Source: Sarcocystis neurona
Taxonomy: Eukaryota > Apicomplexa > Conoidasida > Eucoccidiorida > Sarcocystidae
Assembly (NCBI GenBank): GCA_000727475.1
Contig: KL647316.1
Location: 1,219,750 to 1,283,749, forward strand
Reading direction: 5' to 3'
DNA: 64,000 bases
Shown piece by piece: positions 1 to 11,600 of this stretch. The translations under genes were made by a program, and so were the position numbers. How positions within the stretch are numbered: position 1 is the stretch's first letter; each line of letters begins with the position of its first letter. Under the pieces are notes generated by a model. The model saw only the letters and a program-made list of their open reading frames with translations. It ran no database searches and was not told where the DNA came from.

Positions 1-114
1 GTATATGTATGTAAGGTGTGTGTGTGTCTGTGTGTGTGCTGGACGTGAACTGCTGTTCTGTGCGCGTGGTTGGTTGGATGCCCGGGTGTGCGGGGCTGGA
101 CTTCGTCGCGGCAG

Positions 115-249
115 CGAGGAGAACGTGGAGAGCAACAAGAAGGAAGTTAAGCTGCTCTCCTCCGTTCTCTACGAAATCGGGCTGCGCTACCACCAGCTTC
201 GCGCCTTCTGCGACCAGGTCAAAAATGAAAACGAAGCCATCAAACTTCG
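115..249 (+). CDS. internal exon of a coiled-coil protein, possibly HOOK-like (partial gene)
   Basis: One exon read from a gcag acceptor at 111-114 to a GTCAGT donor at 250, 135 nt, entered and left in the same phase. It encodes a helical, charged peptide containing KKEVKLLSSVLYEIGLRYHQ and then FCDQVKNENEAIK. The spacing of the S..LYEIGLRY block resembles the segment near the C-terminus of HOOK dynein adaptors (S-A-W-Y-x-M-G), but the match is short and from memory. The rest of the gene would lie to the left of the window or in small exons not recognised among the microsatellites to the right. It could also be any coiled-coil protein. That it is coding is moderately supported by its contrast with the repeat DNA around it. 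Confidence 0.4.
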
Positions 250-554
250 GTCAGTTCTCCCCCCGGGCTCCCACGGCCCTGCCACGTCTTCAGGCGTACC
301 TGTTCCTGTTCCTGTGGACCTATATATATGTGCGTGTGTGTCTGTGTGTGTGTGTACCTGGACATATATATGGATGCATATATGAACGTTTGTATATACG
401 AATGTGTACGTGTCTGGATGCAAGGAACTGCGTGGTTTATAGGCATGCACGCCCCCACACAGTCCGCCTGGCTCTCTACATGTGCTGCGATCTATCTCTA
501 TAAGGAAGAAGAGATAGATCGACCCACGCATTTTGCAGCACGTACCCCGCGTGA

Positions 555-585
<31 letters not shown>

Positions 586-779
586 TGCGGACACATAGAT
601 ATATGCGTATGTGTATGAACATGCGGGCGCATGCAAATGGGCGCTCTGTCTCTGCCCTAACACGTGTATCTGCATATCTGCGCTGACGCACATTAGTGGG
701 GAGAGAGATAGACGGAGGAACACCGGCAAATTAATGAGAGCCTCCGGACCCTTCTCGCATCATATGTACAGGCGTGTAG
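250..779. repeat. microsatellite-rich intron or intergenic DNA
   Basis: Contains (GT)n at about 330-357 and an (AT)13 run at 555-580 inside diverged TGTATATG-type sequence. Open frames here are short, rich in Cys, Val, Tyr and His from the repeats, and have no coding character. No promoter or RNA gene was recognised. Confidence 0.7.
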
Positions 780-1140
780 TGTTTTTGCCTTGGAGGAAGC
801 TTGCAACCGGACAGCCGGATAGATGTTCCTTCTGTGTAGACACGTGTGTGTGTCTAGGATGCGCCCTCGAGGAAGTATATATACAGACAGCTGCGTAGGT
901 TTTCCTATGGAGGAGACGTGTTTGTGTATACGTGTATAGGATCAGCCTTCGACGAAGTACTTATACACTCAGCGGCATATGTGTTGATATGTATGTGTAT
1001 GTGGGGTACTACGTATAGTGTGTGTGCCTTGTAAGTGTATATATTTATATATATATATGTATGTATATAGCTGAACAGGCACTGATATGTATACACGTAT
1101 AGAATGAATTGGTGTCAAACCACAAGGCAGCTGCATATGT
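780..1140. repeat. degenerate tandem minisatellite, period about 83 bp
   Basis: Blocks of the form ATAGGAT-GCC-TCGA-GAAGTA-TATACA-CAG-C recur. The clearest pair is at about 853-897 and 936-980, 83 bp apart. A weaker copy lies near 785-820 and a decayed one near 1098-1140. Copies differ by many substitutions, so this is an old array, in DNA that is otherwise TGTATA-rich. Confidence 0.55.
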
Positions 1141-4100
1141 GTGACCACATGTGTCTACGTGGATATATACGTATATGGTGAAGAGCCTATGCACTAACAT
1201 ATATATATGTAGGACACAGCTGAACGTGTGTGAATATCTAAATGTGTATGGTGCGCGCTGGATACGTGCAGGTGCTGTGACCGAGAGTATCCGTGAATAA
1301 CACACGTGTGCCAGAACACCTTTTCCGCGTGTGTACGTATATGGCTCTGTGACCCTGTCTTCGCAGACACATTCATACTCATACATACATACATACATTC
1401 ATATATTCCTACATGTATTACGTGTCTCTCGCAGGTGCCATATCTCTGTATGCATGTGCTTGTACAGTTACACACACTTACACACACACACACAGACCTG
1501 CGGAGACATACGTATCTGTAAGAACGTATGCCCATAGGCATGTGTGTGTATGTTCTGTTTTTCATGAGAATAGAAAGGAGGAGGCACGCAACCACCTGCC
1601 CGAGCGTCTTCTCGTAATAGCGTCAGTCCTGGGTTCCCTGCACACGCTCCTGAGTGTCTACGTGTAGGGGTCAGGACGCGTTTTTCACGTTTCCTATGCT
1701 GACGTCTATCTTCCACTACGTGCGTGTACACATTCACCAAAGTATTACTATATATATATATGTATATGTGTTTGTTTCCCAGCCCTGCGTGCATCCCACA
1801 CTACGTGGTTCTACACATATACATACATATATATATATACATATACATGCATATTCCCCCGCTTGCGTCCACCCTACATTACGTGCATGTATACCTGTAC
1901 ATCTACGTGTATATATATTTATATGTAGGTGGCGCCGTGCCGGTCTACGTACGTGCTGAATCGCTGGGGCAGTTGTGTACCTCCGCGCCGTTATTGTCGG
2001 TGGCAAAAGATCGTTGCGAGTGCTTCTGGCACTTCGCGTCGGACCCGTGGGAGTCAGTCTGTCCATCGCTGCTACGTAGTGCGCTTGTGCGATAGCGTAT
2101 GCGCAGCAGGCAGGAGCAGGCCTCTGCGTTGAGAGACACATACGTTGTGTGAAATATCGCGTGTTGTTGCCTGCGTCTGTGGAGTTGATTGCCCCGCCAC
2201 GCTGGCAGAGTCAAGGCACGAGCGCCTTTGGACCTGGACACGGCAGACGTGCCGTCGGCGAGGTCTCCACCAGCGAACCGTCCTGAAGCGTTCAGCCCCT
2301 AAAATACTCGTACGTTTCTTGACGTCTGTCCACATACGGAGACGACGCACACGTATCTGCATTCTGTTCAGCTGTCATTCTGTATCTGTGTAAATATGCG
2401 TGCGCCTGCGGCGGCGCGGCTTCAGGACCACCGAGGTGCACCAAACATAGACACACACACACCCACAGAGGGCGCGCATAGAAGAGGAGAGCGCAGAGGC
2501 ACACACCTTCCTGCAGGTGTGTCCAGGCGCAGACGCTGCCGACAATCATAAGTGCACGTACGTTTATGTAGATTTTCACATATATATATATGTATATATA
2601 TATACATATAGAGATAGGCATATGTGTATATGAGTATGGGCAGGTTCGGTAACGCGCGGACGGTGTCCGCAAGAACTGTGTGCGTGTCGTTCACTCGCAG
2701 CTATGAGGCAGCGTGTTGCCGTGTGTGTATATAAATAAGCGTATGTCTATGTGTGTACATGGACAAACGGTCGTCGTAACGCGTGTGTGAGACGCAAGTG
2801 ACGAAGAAGAGGTGGCAGTGCACGAAAGATCTACAAGGAGCACTATTTGTCTTCTGGACCGGCAGCCACTGGGCAGCGCCAGCCATGCCTCGGGCGACCG
2901 TCTTCGTGGGGCTGCACGCGTGGCTGTTGCCGTTTGTCTCCACCTATACGTAAACACGTGCGTGCATGCAGTTTTTTCGTGTACATAAGCAGAAGGCCGT
3001 CGAAGACTTATCTTCACCGTGCCTGTTTGACGCACTCGGATGTGTGAAAACATTCTGCGCGGACGGACGCGAATTATCTACAGAGAGGGGCGCCAGGTTC
3101 GCAGTAGAGCTCGAGCATGCATGCATGCGGGGGTCTGCGTCCAAAGACACAGAACGTCACTGTGAGGTCCGGCCTCTCCAGCGTCTAGCTCGTCTGTTTA
3201 CATTGAGAGCGGTTCACAACAACGTGAATGCCTTCGCGGAAAATTCGTATATACTTGCTTTGCCGTGGTATCCTCGGCTACTCCCCCGTTTCAGGCTCAC
3301 CCATATCTGTAGACATTTATACATGTATACGTGCATGCGTCCATGTACCGAACTGGAGCATGCACTCTCTACACAGTTCCGGTACAACCACCCGTAGAGC
3401 GACAAGGAGGTACGAAACCCTCTCTCTGCAAGGCGAACGTCTTACTGACAAACGTGGCACGGATCTTCTCGCATATCTGTTCACATCGCGTCCCACGGGA
3501 GTGACTCGGACAGGACGGCTCACACGTATATAGAGTGCCGACTAAGCAAGTGTATACATGCGCGTAACCCACTTGGTTGCCGCACTGAAATCACAAATAC
3601 GAGTTTATATGCGTATATTACATACACACGTACGGATACGCGGTCTTACATGGAGCTGGAAGTGCGGACGGGCCTAGGTGTATGTACAGTTTTTATAGCA
3701 CGCGTATGTGTGTGAGTGTGTGTGTGGGTGTGTATGTATGTGTGTGCGGCCGGCAATCGTCCATGCGACACATGTTCGTAGGGGGCTGTCCGGCATAACG
3801 CCACTACCCGAAGACGTGTGCAGGACGAGCGTCAGTCGGGACGCCACATGATTCCGTGAAAGAAGCGCGAGGACACCGTCTTTGTTGTTTATGTACGAGA
3901 TATGTCGTGGATCGAAGGGCCACAGAAGCACCGTTGTCGATTAACAAACGCGTTACCCATATACGAAGAGAATAATGTGGGTTATTCTAAACATACGTAC
4001 GTGTATAGAACAACCCCCTGCGACACGAAAATGTGTCAATAGAGTGACACAAGGTTTAGCACGCAAGCCACGCAGAAAAACTACCGAAGGATGCCGTCGA

Positions 4101-5083
4101 AACAGGTGGAGGATGCAAGATTACTATCAGGTCGACGGGCGGCATATATATATATACATATATATGTATGTGCATATACATTGGTGGGGCAGCACGTGGC
4201 TTGTACATATATAAGGCTCCTTCTCTATATTGCACAGGTGTGCGCACCGCTTCTGCAGCGGGGCTGTGTAGATATTGAAGCACTAGTCTGAGCGACGTCG
4301 GGGTTTGCACACGCGTTCGTTGCGACTTTGTCGACAAAAAAGTGGCACGAAGGAGGCCTTTCTTATCGAGAAGCACCCCGCAGCGGACGTGCACCTTCTC
4401 CATTTCCAGCAGACAGCACAGCGTCCTCGGGGATTCTTCTACCCGCCGCATACAACCGCTCCTGCACGTGTGTCTCCTACCCCAGAGCCTCTCACCACTG
4501 CAGGCGTAGATGCGCGTCCGCTGTTACCTGTTGCAGAGGCTTGTGCCGACAACGTGACGGCAAATATGTGTTACTATGCGGCGGCTGGGCGCTCGTAAAG
4601 AATCACGCCTCAGCTCCCACAACGCGTCGCAGACTGAGTGGCAAGCCCTGCGCTCCTCTGCTGACGCGCACTATCTCGGAATCGGCTTCTGCAGGACCGC
4701 CCAGTCGGTGCTGCCGCCGCTTGCATCTTCACAGGTGTGTACCTGTTTCGTTGGGTTCGCAGCACGCCGGCTGCGCGATCCTCTTGTTCCAGCTCGCCAG
4801 CGCCCATGCGGCAACCCATATGCATACACGTATACACATGCATATACACACATGTGTACGTTATAGTATATCTGATGAATTCTACTAGCAGTGGAAGCAT
4901 CCACGCGCATCGAGCAGCAGAGCACACTGCATGCATTTCCAAGGCCTCCCTGCGGCCTTGACTGAGATAAAGCTCACTGCTCGAACAGAGAATCCCAAAG
5001 GCAGCAGGACTCGAGAGCAGGGGCATCCACATTACGTACACGTATTCTCCAAGAAGAGGAGTAATACACCTACAATAGAATAT
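1141..5083. other. gene-poor interval rich in simple repeats
   Basis: No convincing gene. There are CATA repeats near 1381-1397, (CA)n near 1478-1496, (TA)n near 1748-1765, 1828-1845, 2580-2610 and 4143-4165, and (GT)n at about 3705-3747. A further short duplication (GCGT-CATCCCACACTACGTG-like) recurs at about 1786 and 1862. Two stretches look less simple: 2970-3230, open on plus, and 4330-4800, open on both strands. Neither has splice sites or motifs good enough to call a gene. Confidence 0.5.
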
Positions 5084-5109
5084 CTTACTGCTGCTTGGTG
5101 AGCAGTAAG
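5084..5109. repeat. short perfect inverted repeat
   Basis: CTTACTGCT at 5084-5092 and its exact reverse complement AGCAGTAAG at 5101-5109 flank an 8-nt loop. It lies about 0.6 kb beyond the 3' end of the minus-strand frame that stops at 5691. It could be a chance foldback or an element in a 3' region; nothing else in the sequence shows a function. Confidence 0.5.
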
Positions 5110-5690
5110 GCTTGCCTTTTCACCTAGTGTTTTTTATTGAATAGCGTCAGTGTGGGGAACGCCACATACGTCGGGTCAGAAACATAGACAACTTCAGGGA
5201 ACAGACAAACGGTGTGTGCGAGGCGGTTGATTTACCTGCTGCAGACAACACGGTGACGCACTATCTGCATTTGCGCCTTTGCATGCATGGCCCCCATCGG
5301 GCAGAGTTGCATGCAAAGGCTGTATGCAACGAGTGCAGCAAAGAAGGCAGACGCCTGTTCTTGCAGACGCCCGTTCTTGCTACTACTTTACGAAAATTTG
5401 TGAAACGCCAAAGACTGTAAGGAGAAGAGAGCACGGCGTATGCGCGGACTGCGCGTGCCCTGGCAAAACGAGAGTAGTAGTTTAAAAACACACAAGCCAC
5501 TGCACGCAGCAGAGCAGCGGCAGCAGCAGCATCACCAGCGGCACCGCAGCAGTAGTGGCACCCCAGCAGTAGTAGCAGTGCAGCGGCAACAGTGACAGTT
5601 CAGCAGCAGCAGCAGCAAGAAACCCGCACCGGCGTATGCGCAAAGAGAATGCGCGGTCGTAGTAGCACCGCAGTAGCAGCAGCGGGTGAA

Positions 5691-8600
5691 TTACTTTCTT
5701 TTGCATGCGTAGAATTCCTCAAGTGCAGCGACCTTCTCTAAAGTCGGAATCCCTTCCCTTTTTTTCTCTAACTGGCTTCTCGACTGTTGAGAGCTGCCAC
5801 GCTGCTTCACCAGCTCAGCCTTGAGTGCTCCTGCCGCGCTCTGCGCTATTGCCTTCGCTTCTGCCGCCGTTGCGGCGATCCAATCGTCCGCAAGCAGCAG
5901 CCGCTGCAGGGAAGCCGGCAGTGACTCTATCACCTTCCTGCATTTGAAAAACGAAGCCGCTGCCGCCGCTGCTCCTGCTGCTGCTGCCGCTGCTCTTGTT
6001 GCAGCTGCCGCTGCTCCTGCTGCTGCTGCTGTTGCTGTCCCTGTTCTTCCTGTTTCTTGGCCTGCTGTCCTCCCCTCTGCTGTTGCCGCCCCTGCTGCTG
6101 CCTCCGTGCTTGGTGCTTCCCGCCCTGCTGTTCTTTCTCCGTGTGCTGCTTGGTGCATCGCTCCTGCTGCCGCCGTCGTCTCTTTCGCATTCGCACGCAA
6201 CACAAGAAGCGGGTCGTGGAATGTAACACCCACCGGCGGGGAACAAGCAAGATGCCCAGACACCGGGGAGCTACTGCTGCCGCTGTTATTCGAACCGTGT
6301 CTCCCTGCAGCGGCAGCAGCAGCTTCGTGACCGTCCGGTGACGCAGCGGCAGCACTCGCAGCAAGGGCAGGACTTCCAGCAACAGCAGAGGACGCAGCAG
6401 TAGCAGCAGTGGGGCTCCAGTCTCTAAGCGCCCACGTCGCAAGAACACCACCAAGTGCGGCACTGTCTACAGTCTCGTTCATTTGCTTGAGTTCAGAGAA
6501 TCCTGCGCCGCCACCTGCAGCAGCAGATGCGGCAGACACGCGTGCACCAGGTGACCCGTCGACTACAAACCGTCGCTTTGCCGCAGTCGTCGCGACTGCA
6601 GCTGCAGGTTCCGCAGACCCACAGACTGCCAGAGCAGCACGGCCTTGAGCAGTCCCAGCAGCAGCTGGTGGACGATACGCCGTCGCCGCAAGAGCGACGG
6701 GAATGGCTATCGGCGCGTCAGCCCGTGGTGCGGTCGCGGCCGCAGCGACAGCCTCAGCGCAGGCAGCAGCAGCAGCCTCAGCAGCAGCAGCGGCTTCAGC
6801 TGGAGCAGCAGCAGCTGCTGCTGCAGCAGAAGTGGCGGCGGCAACAGCAGCGGGTGAATAGCCGAACGCCTCGGCCGCAGCAGACGCTAACGTTCTCGCA
6901 GAGCTTCCTTTAGCTGCTGTCGAAAGAAGCATGTGGGCTGCAGCTGCCCGCAGCTGACGTGCAAAAGACACCTCTGTTAAAAGGCAGTACAAAGCTACGA
7001 GCAGCGCAGCAGCACCTGCCGCTGCAGCAAGCCATTGCGCCTCTTCACGACATACAGAGAGACGCGATCCTTCAACATCGCACCGCAGCAACGAGCCCAG
7101 CACCGTTTGCTGCCTGTCACTTTCCTGCCCTGCAGGTGTGTGAACTTCACGCTGGCGCTTCTCCTTTGGCAGTTTCTCCCCGCGTTGCTCCCTCCTCCCT
7201 TCCTTCCCCTTCTGCTGCAGCACCTCCTGCGGGACTTGCCAGTGACACACGCGCTGCGCTGGCTTTTGCCGCTGCTGCGTTGGCTGCGGTTGCGCCGGGT
7301 CCACGGCGCGGGCTTCCGACGGCGCCTGGCTGTTGACCGGCAGCAGCTGCAGTACAGCGGCCTCCAGTTGCGCATGCATTTTCAAGACTCGGCCGTAATT
7401 ACACAGGCGCAACTCTCTGGTCATCTCCTTCACCCACGCCGCCACTGCAAGAAAAAGACACTCCCTGTTCTCTTGCTGCTGCCCCTGCTGTTTTCCTCCT
7501 TGCCGCTGCATAGACGGCAGTTGCCTTCCGGCCTCCACGCGGTGGCGGTTTCTCTGTTTGGCCACTGGGAGGCCTTCGTGCTGTTTTCCCATTCTTTTTT
7601 CTGTCCGGTGCCGCTCTGGCTCCTGCGCTTGAGCCTGCTCTCCCTGCTGCTGCTTCTCTTGGCTGCCCTGCTGGAGCTGCTGACGACTCTTGTGTCCGCG
7701 GTCCTGCTGTCGCCCCTCCTGCTGCTTCTCCCGCTCAGTACGCAGGAGCAGCTGCTGCTGCTGCTCGTCGGACAGGACGGCGTGAAGAGTTGTTAACGAC
7801 TGCAGCAGTGATGCAGCAGAGCGACCCGGAAAACTGCGCATCCCAGCGTACGGGTCTGCGGTACACGCCTCTGCTGCTGCTTGAGCTGCAGTTGGCGCAC
7901 CTCCCTGCTGCTGCAGCTTCACGCTCCTGCATGTGCCGCTGCTGCTGCAGGCGTCCTTCCACGCTCGCAGCGTGATCAGCCAGTGCCGCAGACTCACCAC
8001 CTGCAGCAGCAGCAGCCCGCTGGGTGTGCCACCAACACATCCTTCACCTGCTGCCGCTGCAGCAGGTGCTGCTGTATCTTCCGAGGGAGAAGTCGCCTCT
8101 TTACTACGGCAGACGTTACAACTGCCGCCACCCGACAAGGAGACAGTGCGCTGCTGCAAATCGCGGATCTTCGGCTCTCCCATTCTCCTCTGCTGCTGCT
8201 GCGTTCGGCGGTTTGGCTGCTGCCTTTGCCGGTAGAGAAGCTGCTGCTGTCTACGCTGCTGGGCTTCAAGGAGGCGCTGCAGTCGTGCAGCAGCAACAGT
8301 TACTTCACTCATGTCTCCCGCGTGCGCCGCCATATGCATGCTTTCAAGCAGCACTTCCTGCTGGAACAACAGCAAGCTTCGTTTCTCCCTGCCAGCCGCT
8401 CTACATGCATCTAAATTATCCGCGCCGCTTCTTCCTTCCCCTGCTGCTGCTTTTTCTTTCTGTTGCTCGTCCAACAGCCGCTCGGCTGCTGCAGATTCAC
8501 CCGCCTGCGGACGTTGCTCTTCTCCTGCCCTTTCTCTCGCCATGTGTCGCCACCCCGGCTCCCCCTGCCGCACCTCATACCAGTGCTCCTCTGCTTGCTG

Positions 8601-11600
8601 CTGCTCTGCCTGCTGCTCCTCTGCTTGCTCCTGCTCTGCTGGCTGCCGCATTGCGTGCTGCTGCGGTGCCTGTGGGGTGCGCTTTTGCCGCCCTTGGTGC
8701 TTCCCATTCCTGGCTGCCATCTGTTTCTGCACTGCGTGCCCCGGCAGCAGCCGCTGGTGTTCCTCCTCCGCCCGCGGCAGTGCTTCCTCCTGTAGCTCCT
8801 CGTACACCAGCAGCGGGTTCTCTTCCACTTGCTGCGACAGCGTCGAAGACTCCTGCCGTAGCTCTTTTGGGTCAGGCTGCCGCGGCCACTGCAGTTCACG
8901 TGGCCGCTGTTGCTGCTGGTATCGCGCGCGCTGCTGCTGCTGCTCCTGTTGTTGTTCCTGCAGTTGCTGCTGCCCCAGTAGCCTGGGATGGCCGGACAGC
9001 TGAACGCTGCAGCACTGCCTTAACCACCGCAGCGCTTCTCTGTCGCGTGCTAGCCACTGGGTCCGCACCCGCCTCCTGCGTGCATACAATTCCAGTCTTC
9101 GTTGAAATTGCTGCTGCTCTCGCCGTTGACTCTCCTTTTCCTGCTGCTGGGGCTGCCGCGTCTGTTGCTCGTGCTGCTCACCTTCGATTCCCCCTTGCTG
9201 CTGCTGCTGCGGCTTCTGCTGCTTCTCACGGTGATCCTGCTGCTGCGTTTTTCTGTGGACGTTTTGTCGCTCCACACCTGCCTGCTGTGGCTGCTTCCCA
9301 TCCTGCTGCTGCTGTTGCTGCTGTTCTCCCTGCTGCTGCTCGGGTGGCGTGTCCCGCTGCAGTCGTCCTTGCTCCCCACACTGCTGGGGCTCTCCCTGCC
9401 GTTGCTGCCGCTCCTTGTGCTGCCGCTGCACCAGCTGCTGCTGCTCTGCATCGGCACAGAGGCGCCACTGGGGGAGCTGCTTGACGAAGGAAAGCAGTGC
9501 CTTGGTGCAGGCTGCCGCGGCCTCCTGCTGCTGCGGCAGCAGTTGCTGCGCCCGGTGCTGCTGCTGCAGTTCTGTGAAGAGCTGCTGCAGTTGCTGGAGG
9601 GGGACTCGACTATCGGCGTACTCATGACCGGAGCGCAGACGAGCAAACAGAGTCCCGGGACCAGCAGAGCTTTGCATGCGTGCAGGTGAACGAAGAAGCA
9701 GTTGCCGGTTGCTGTAGACTCTTACAGCAGTTGGCAGCACCGGTCCAGCTACATCCCCTGCTTCGCTGCTCCTTCTCTGCTGCTGGGTCTGCACGTCGCT
9801 GCATGAAACATGTGCTCCTGCGACTTGTAGAGCAACGGCCTCAGATTCTTGCTGCTGCTGCTCTGCCGACTGCTGCTGCCGTTGACGTTTTTTGTGCTGT
9901 CTCTTCTCTTCCTCTTCCCCCCACAGCTGCACGTGCTGCAGCCGTCCCTTCCTCTTCTTCACTCGCTGCTGCTTCTCTGGACCTGCTTGCCGCTGTGCCT
10001 CCCCCTGCGGACTTTCCAGTCTCTGCTGCTGGTGCGTGCTTTGCTGCTTCTGCATGCTTTGCTGCTGCTGTTGCTGGTGCGGTGTCTCGGCATGCTGCTC
10101 CTGCAGCTCCTCCTGCTGCTCCGCGACGTGACGAGAGCCCTGAAGCTCCTCCCTCTCCTCCTGCGGCTCCTCCACGACCTCGTCCTGCTGCTCCTCTCCC
10201 TCACGCTGCTGCTGCTGCACCTTCAGCTGCTTCATGTGAGCCGAGTGGAACTCCAACAACGCCTGCCAGCGGCACTGTCTTACCTGTCTGCGGGCTTCCT
10301 TCGGTGAGCCAACAGCTTCAGCAGCAGCAGCAGCACCAGGCACAGCACCAGCTGCACTCCGCGCAGCAGCAGAAGGCGCTCCAGCAGCATGTCGCGCAGT
10401 GGCAGAACGCGCAGCAACCGAAGCGGGACCACCAGACCCGACCCCACTGGCAGGAACAGCAGCAGCAGCAGGGGAAGAAGCAGCAGCAGCAGTCATCGAA
10501 GCCGCAGCAGCACACGCTGGACCTGCTGCTCGCGCGACTGGCCAAGCCGCAGGCGGCGAAACTACCGCAGCAGCAGCAGTGGCTGGCGCAACAGCGGCAG
10601 AGACAGACAAAGAAGTACCACGAGCAGCAACAGAGAAAAACACCTCGACCGTCTGTGTCTTCCACCGACTACGCGCTGCCGACACAGCAGCCGCGTGCAG
10701 CTCCTCCGCAGCACTAGCATCGCATGCGGTGCTGGTCTTTGGACTTCCTTCAAAAAGAACCCGCCGACTCTTCTCTGTGCTCTGCTGCAGCTGCTCCTCT
10801 TCTACAGCTGCAGCAGGAGAACCTGCTGCTCTGCTGGCGCTGCCGCTCGACGCCTCTGCTGCAGCTTCTCCTTCGCCCACATCTCTGCCTCTTCGTGCTG
10901 TTGCCGGTACTGGTGCTCTTGCTGCCCTCGTGGGGCGTCTTTTGACAGCAGCAGCGCACATATCCTCCGCCTGCATGCACCGTTCTCCTGGTGTCGGCTG
11001 CGCCCCCCCGCTGCCGACTTCGTTCTCGCTGCGAGTGCTGCTGCTCTGGTCGCTGGCCGCCGTGCTGCTCCCGCCCGTACTCTCCGCTGTCCTCTGACGT
11101 CCTCTTGTGCTGCTGCTCTGCGCCCGCCTGCTGCGGCAGCTCTGAAGCGGCGCCTTGTCCCTTGAGTTTCTCTTGGGACAAGGCGCAACAGCAGCGAACT
11201 GCAGCAGCTGACGCCGCTTTCTAGACCTTGTGGACAGGACCGCTACCGGTGCTGCTCTCCTCCGCTTCAAACAAATGACATTCTGCATGTTACACTGCCT
11301 CTTCGGCTGCCGCCTCTGGGCTGGTATCACCGTCGGCGCCTCGAGCTTATCCATCGCCGCGTCTTGCTGCTCCCTCTGCTGCGCTACAGGCGTCCCCCCC
11401 CCTTGCTGCTGCTGCTTTTGCTGTTTGGCCTCTTCTTCTTTTTCCTTTGCCCCGCGCCGCCGCTTCTCCTGTTGCTCCTTTTCTTCCGTCTCCTGCTGCC
11501 TCCGCTGCCGCCGTCGTTCGTGCTGCTGCTGAAGTTGTTGCTGCTTCTGCTTTCCTAGGCTAGTCTTCTGCTGCTGCTCTTGCTGCTGCTGCTGCCGGTG

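Noticed and set aside
5..1667. Multiple Cys/Val/Tyr/His-rich frames on both strands
   Set aside because: They are translations of GT, CA, TATG and AT microsatellites; no splice signals or non-repeat content.
8024..9484. 486-codon plus-strand frame (and other long plus frames at 5821-11165)
   Set aside because: Reads the CTG strand as Leu, Cys and Ala runs and lies opposite the much longer minus-strand frame, which gives the usual Gln/Ala/Ser tracts and charged helices.
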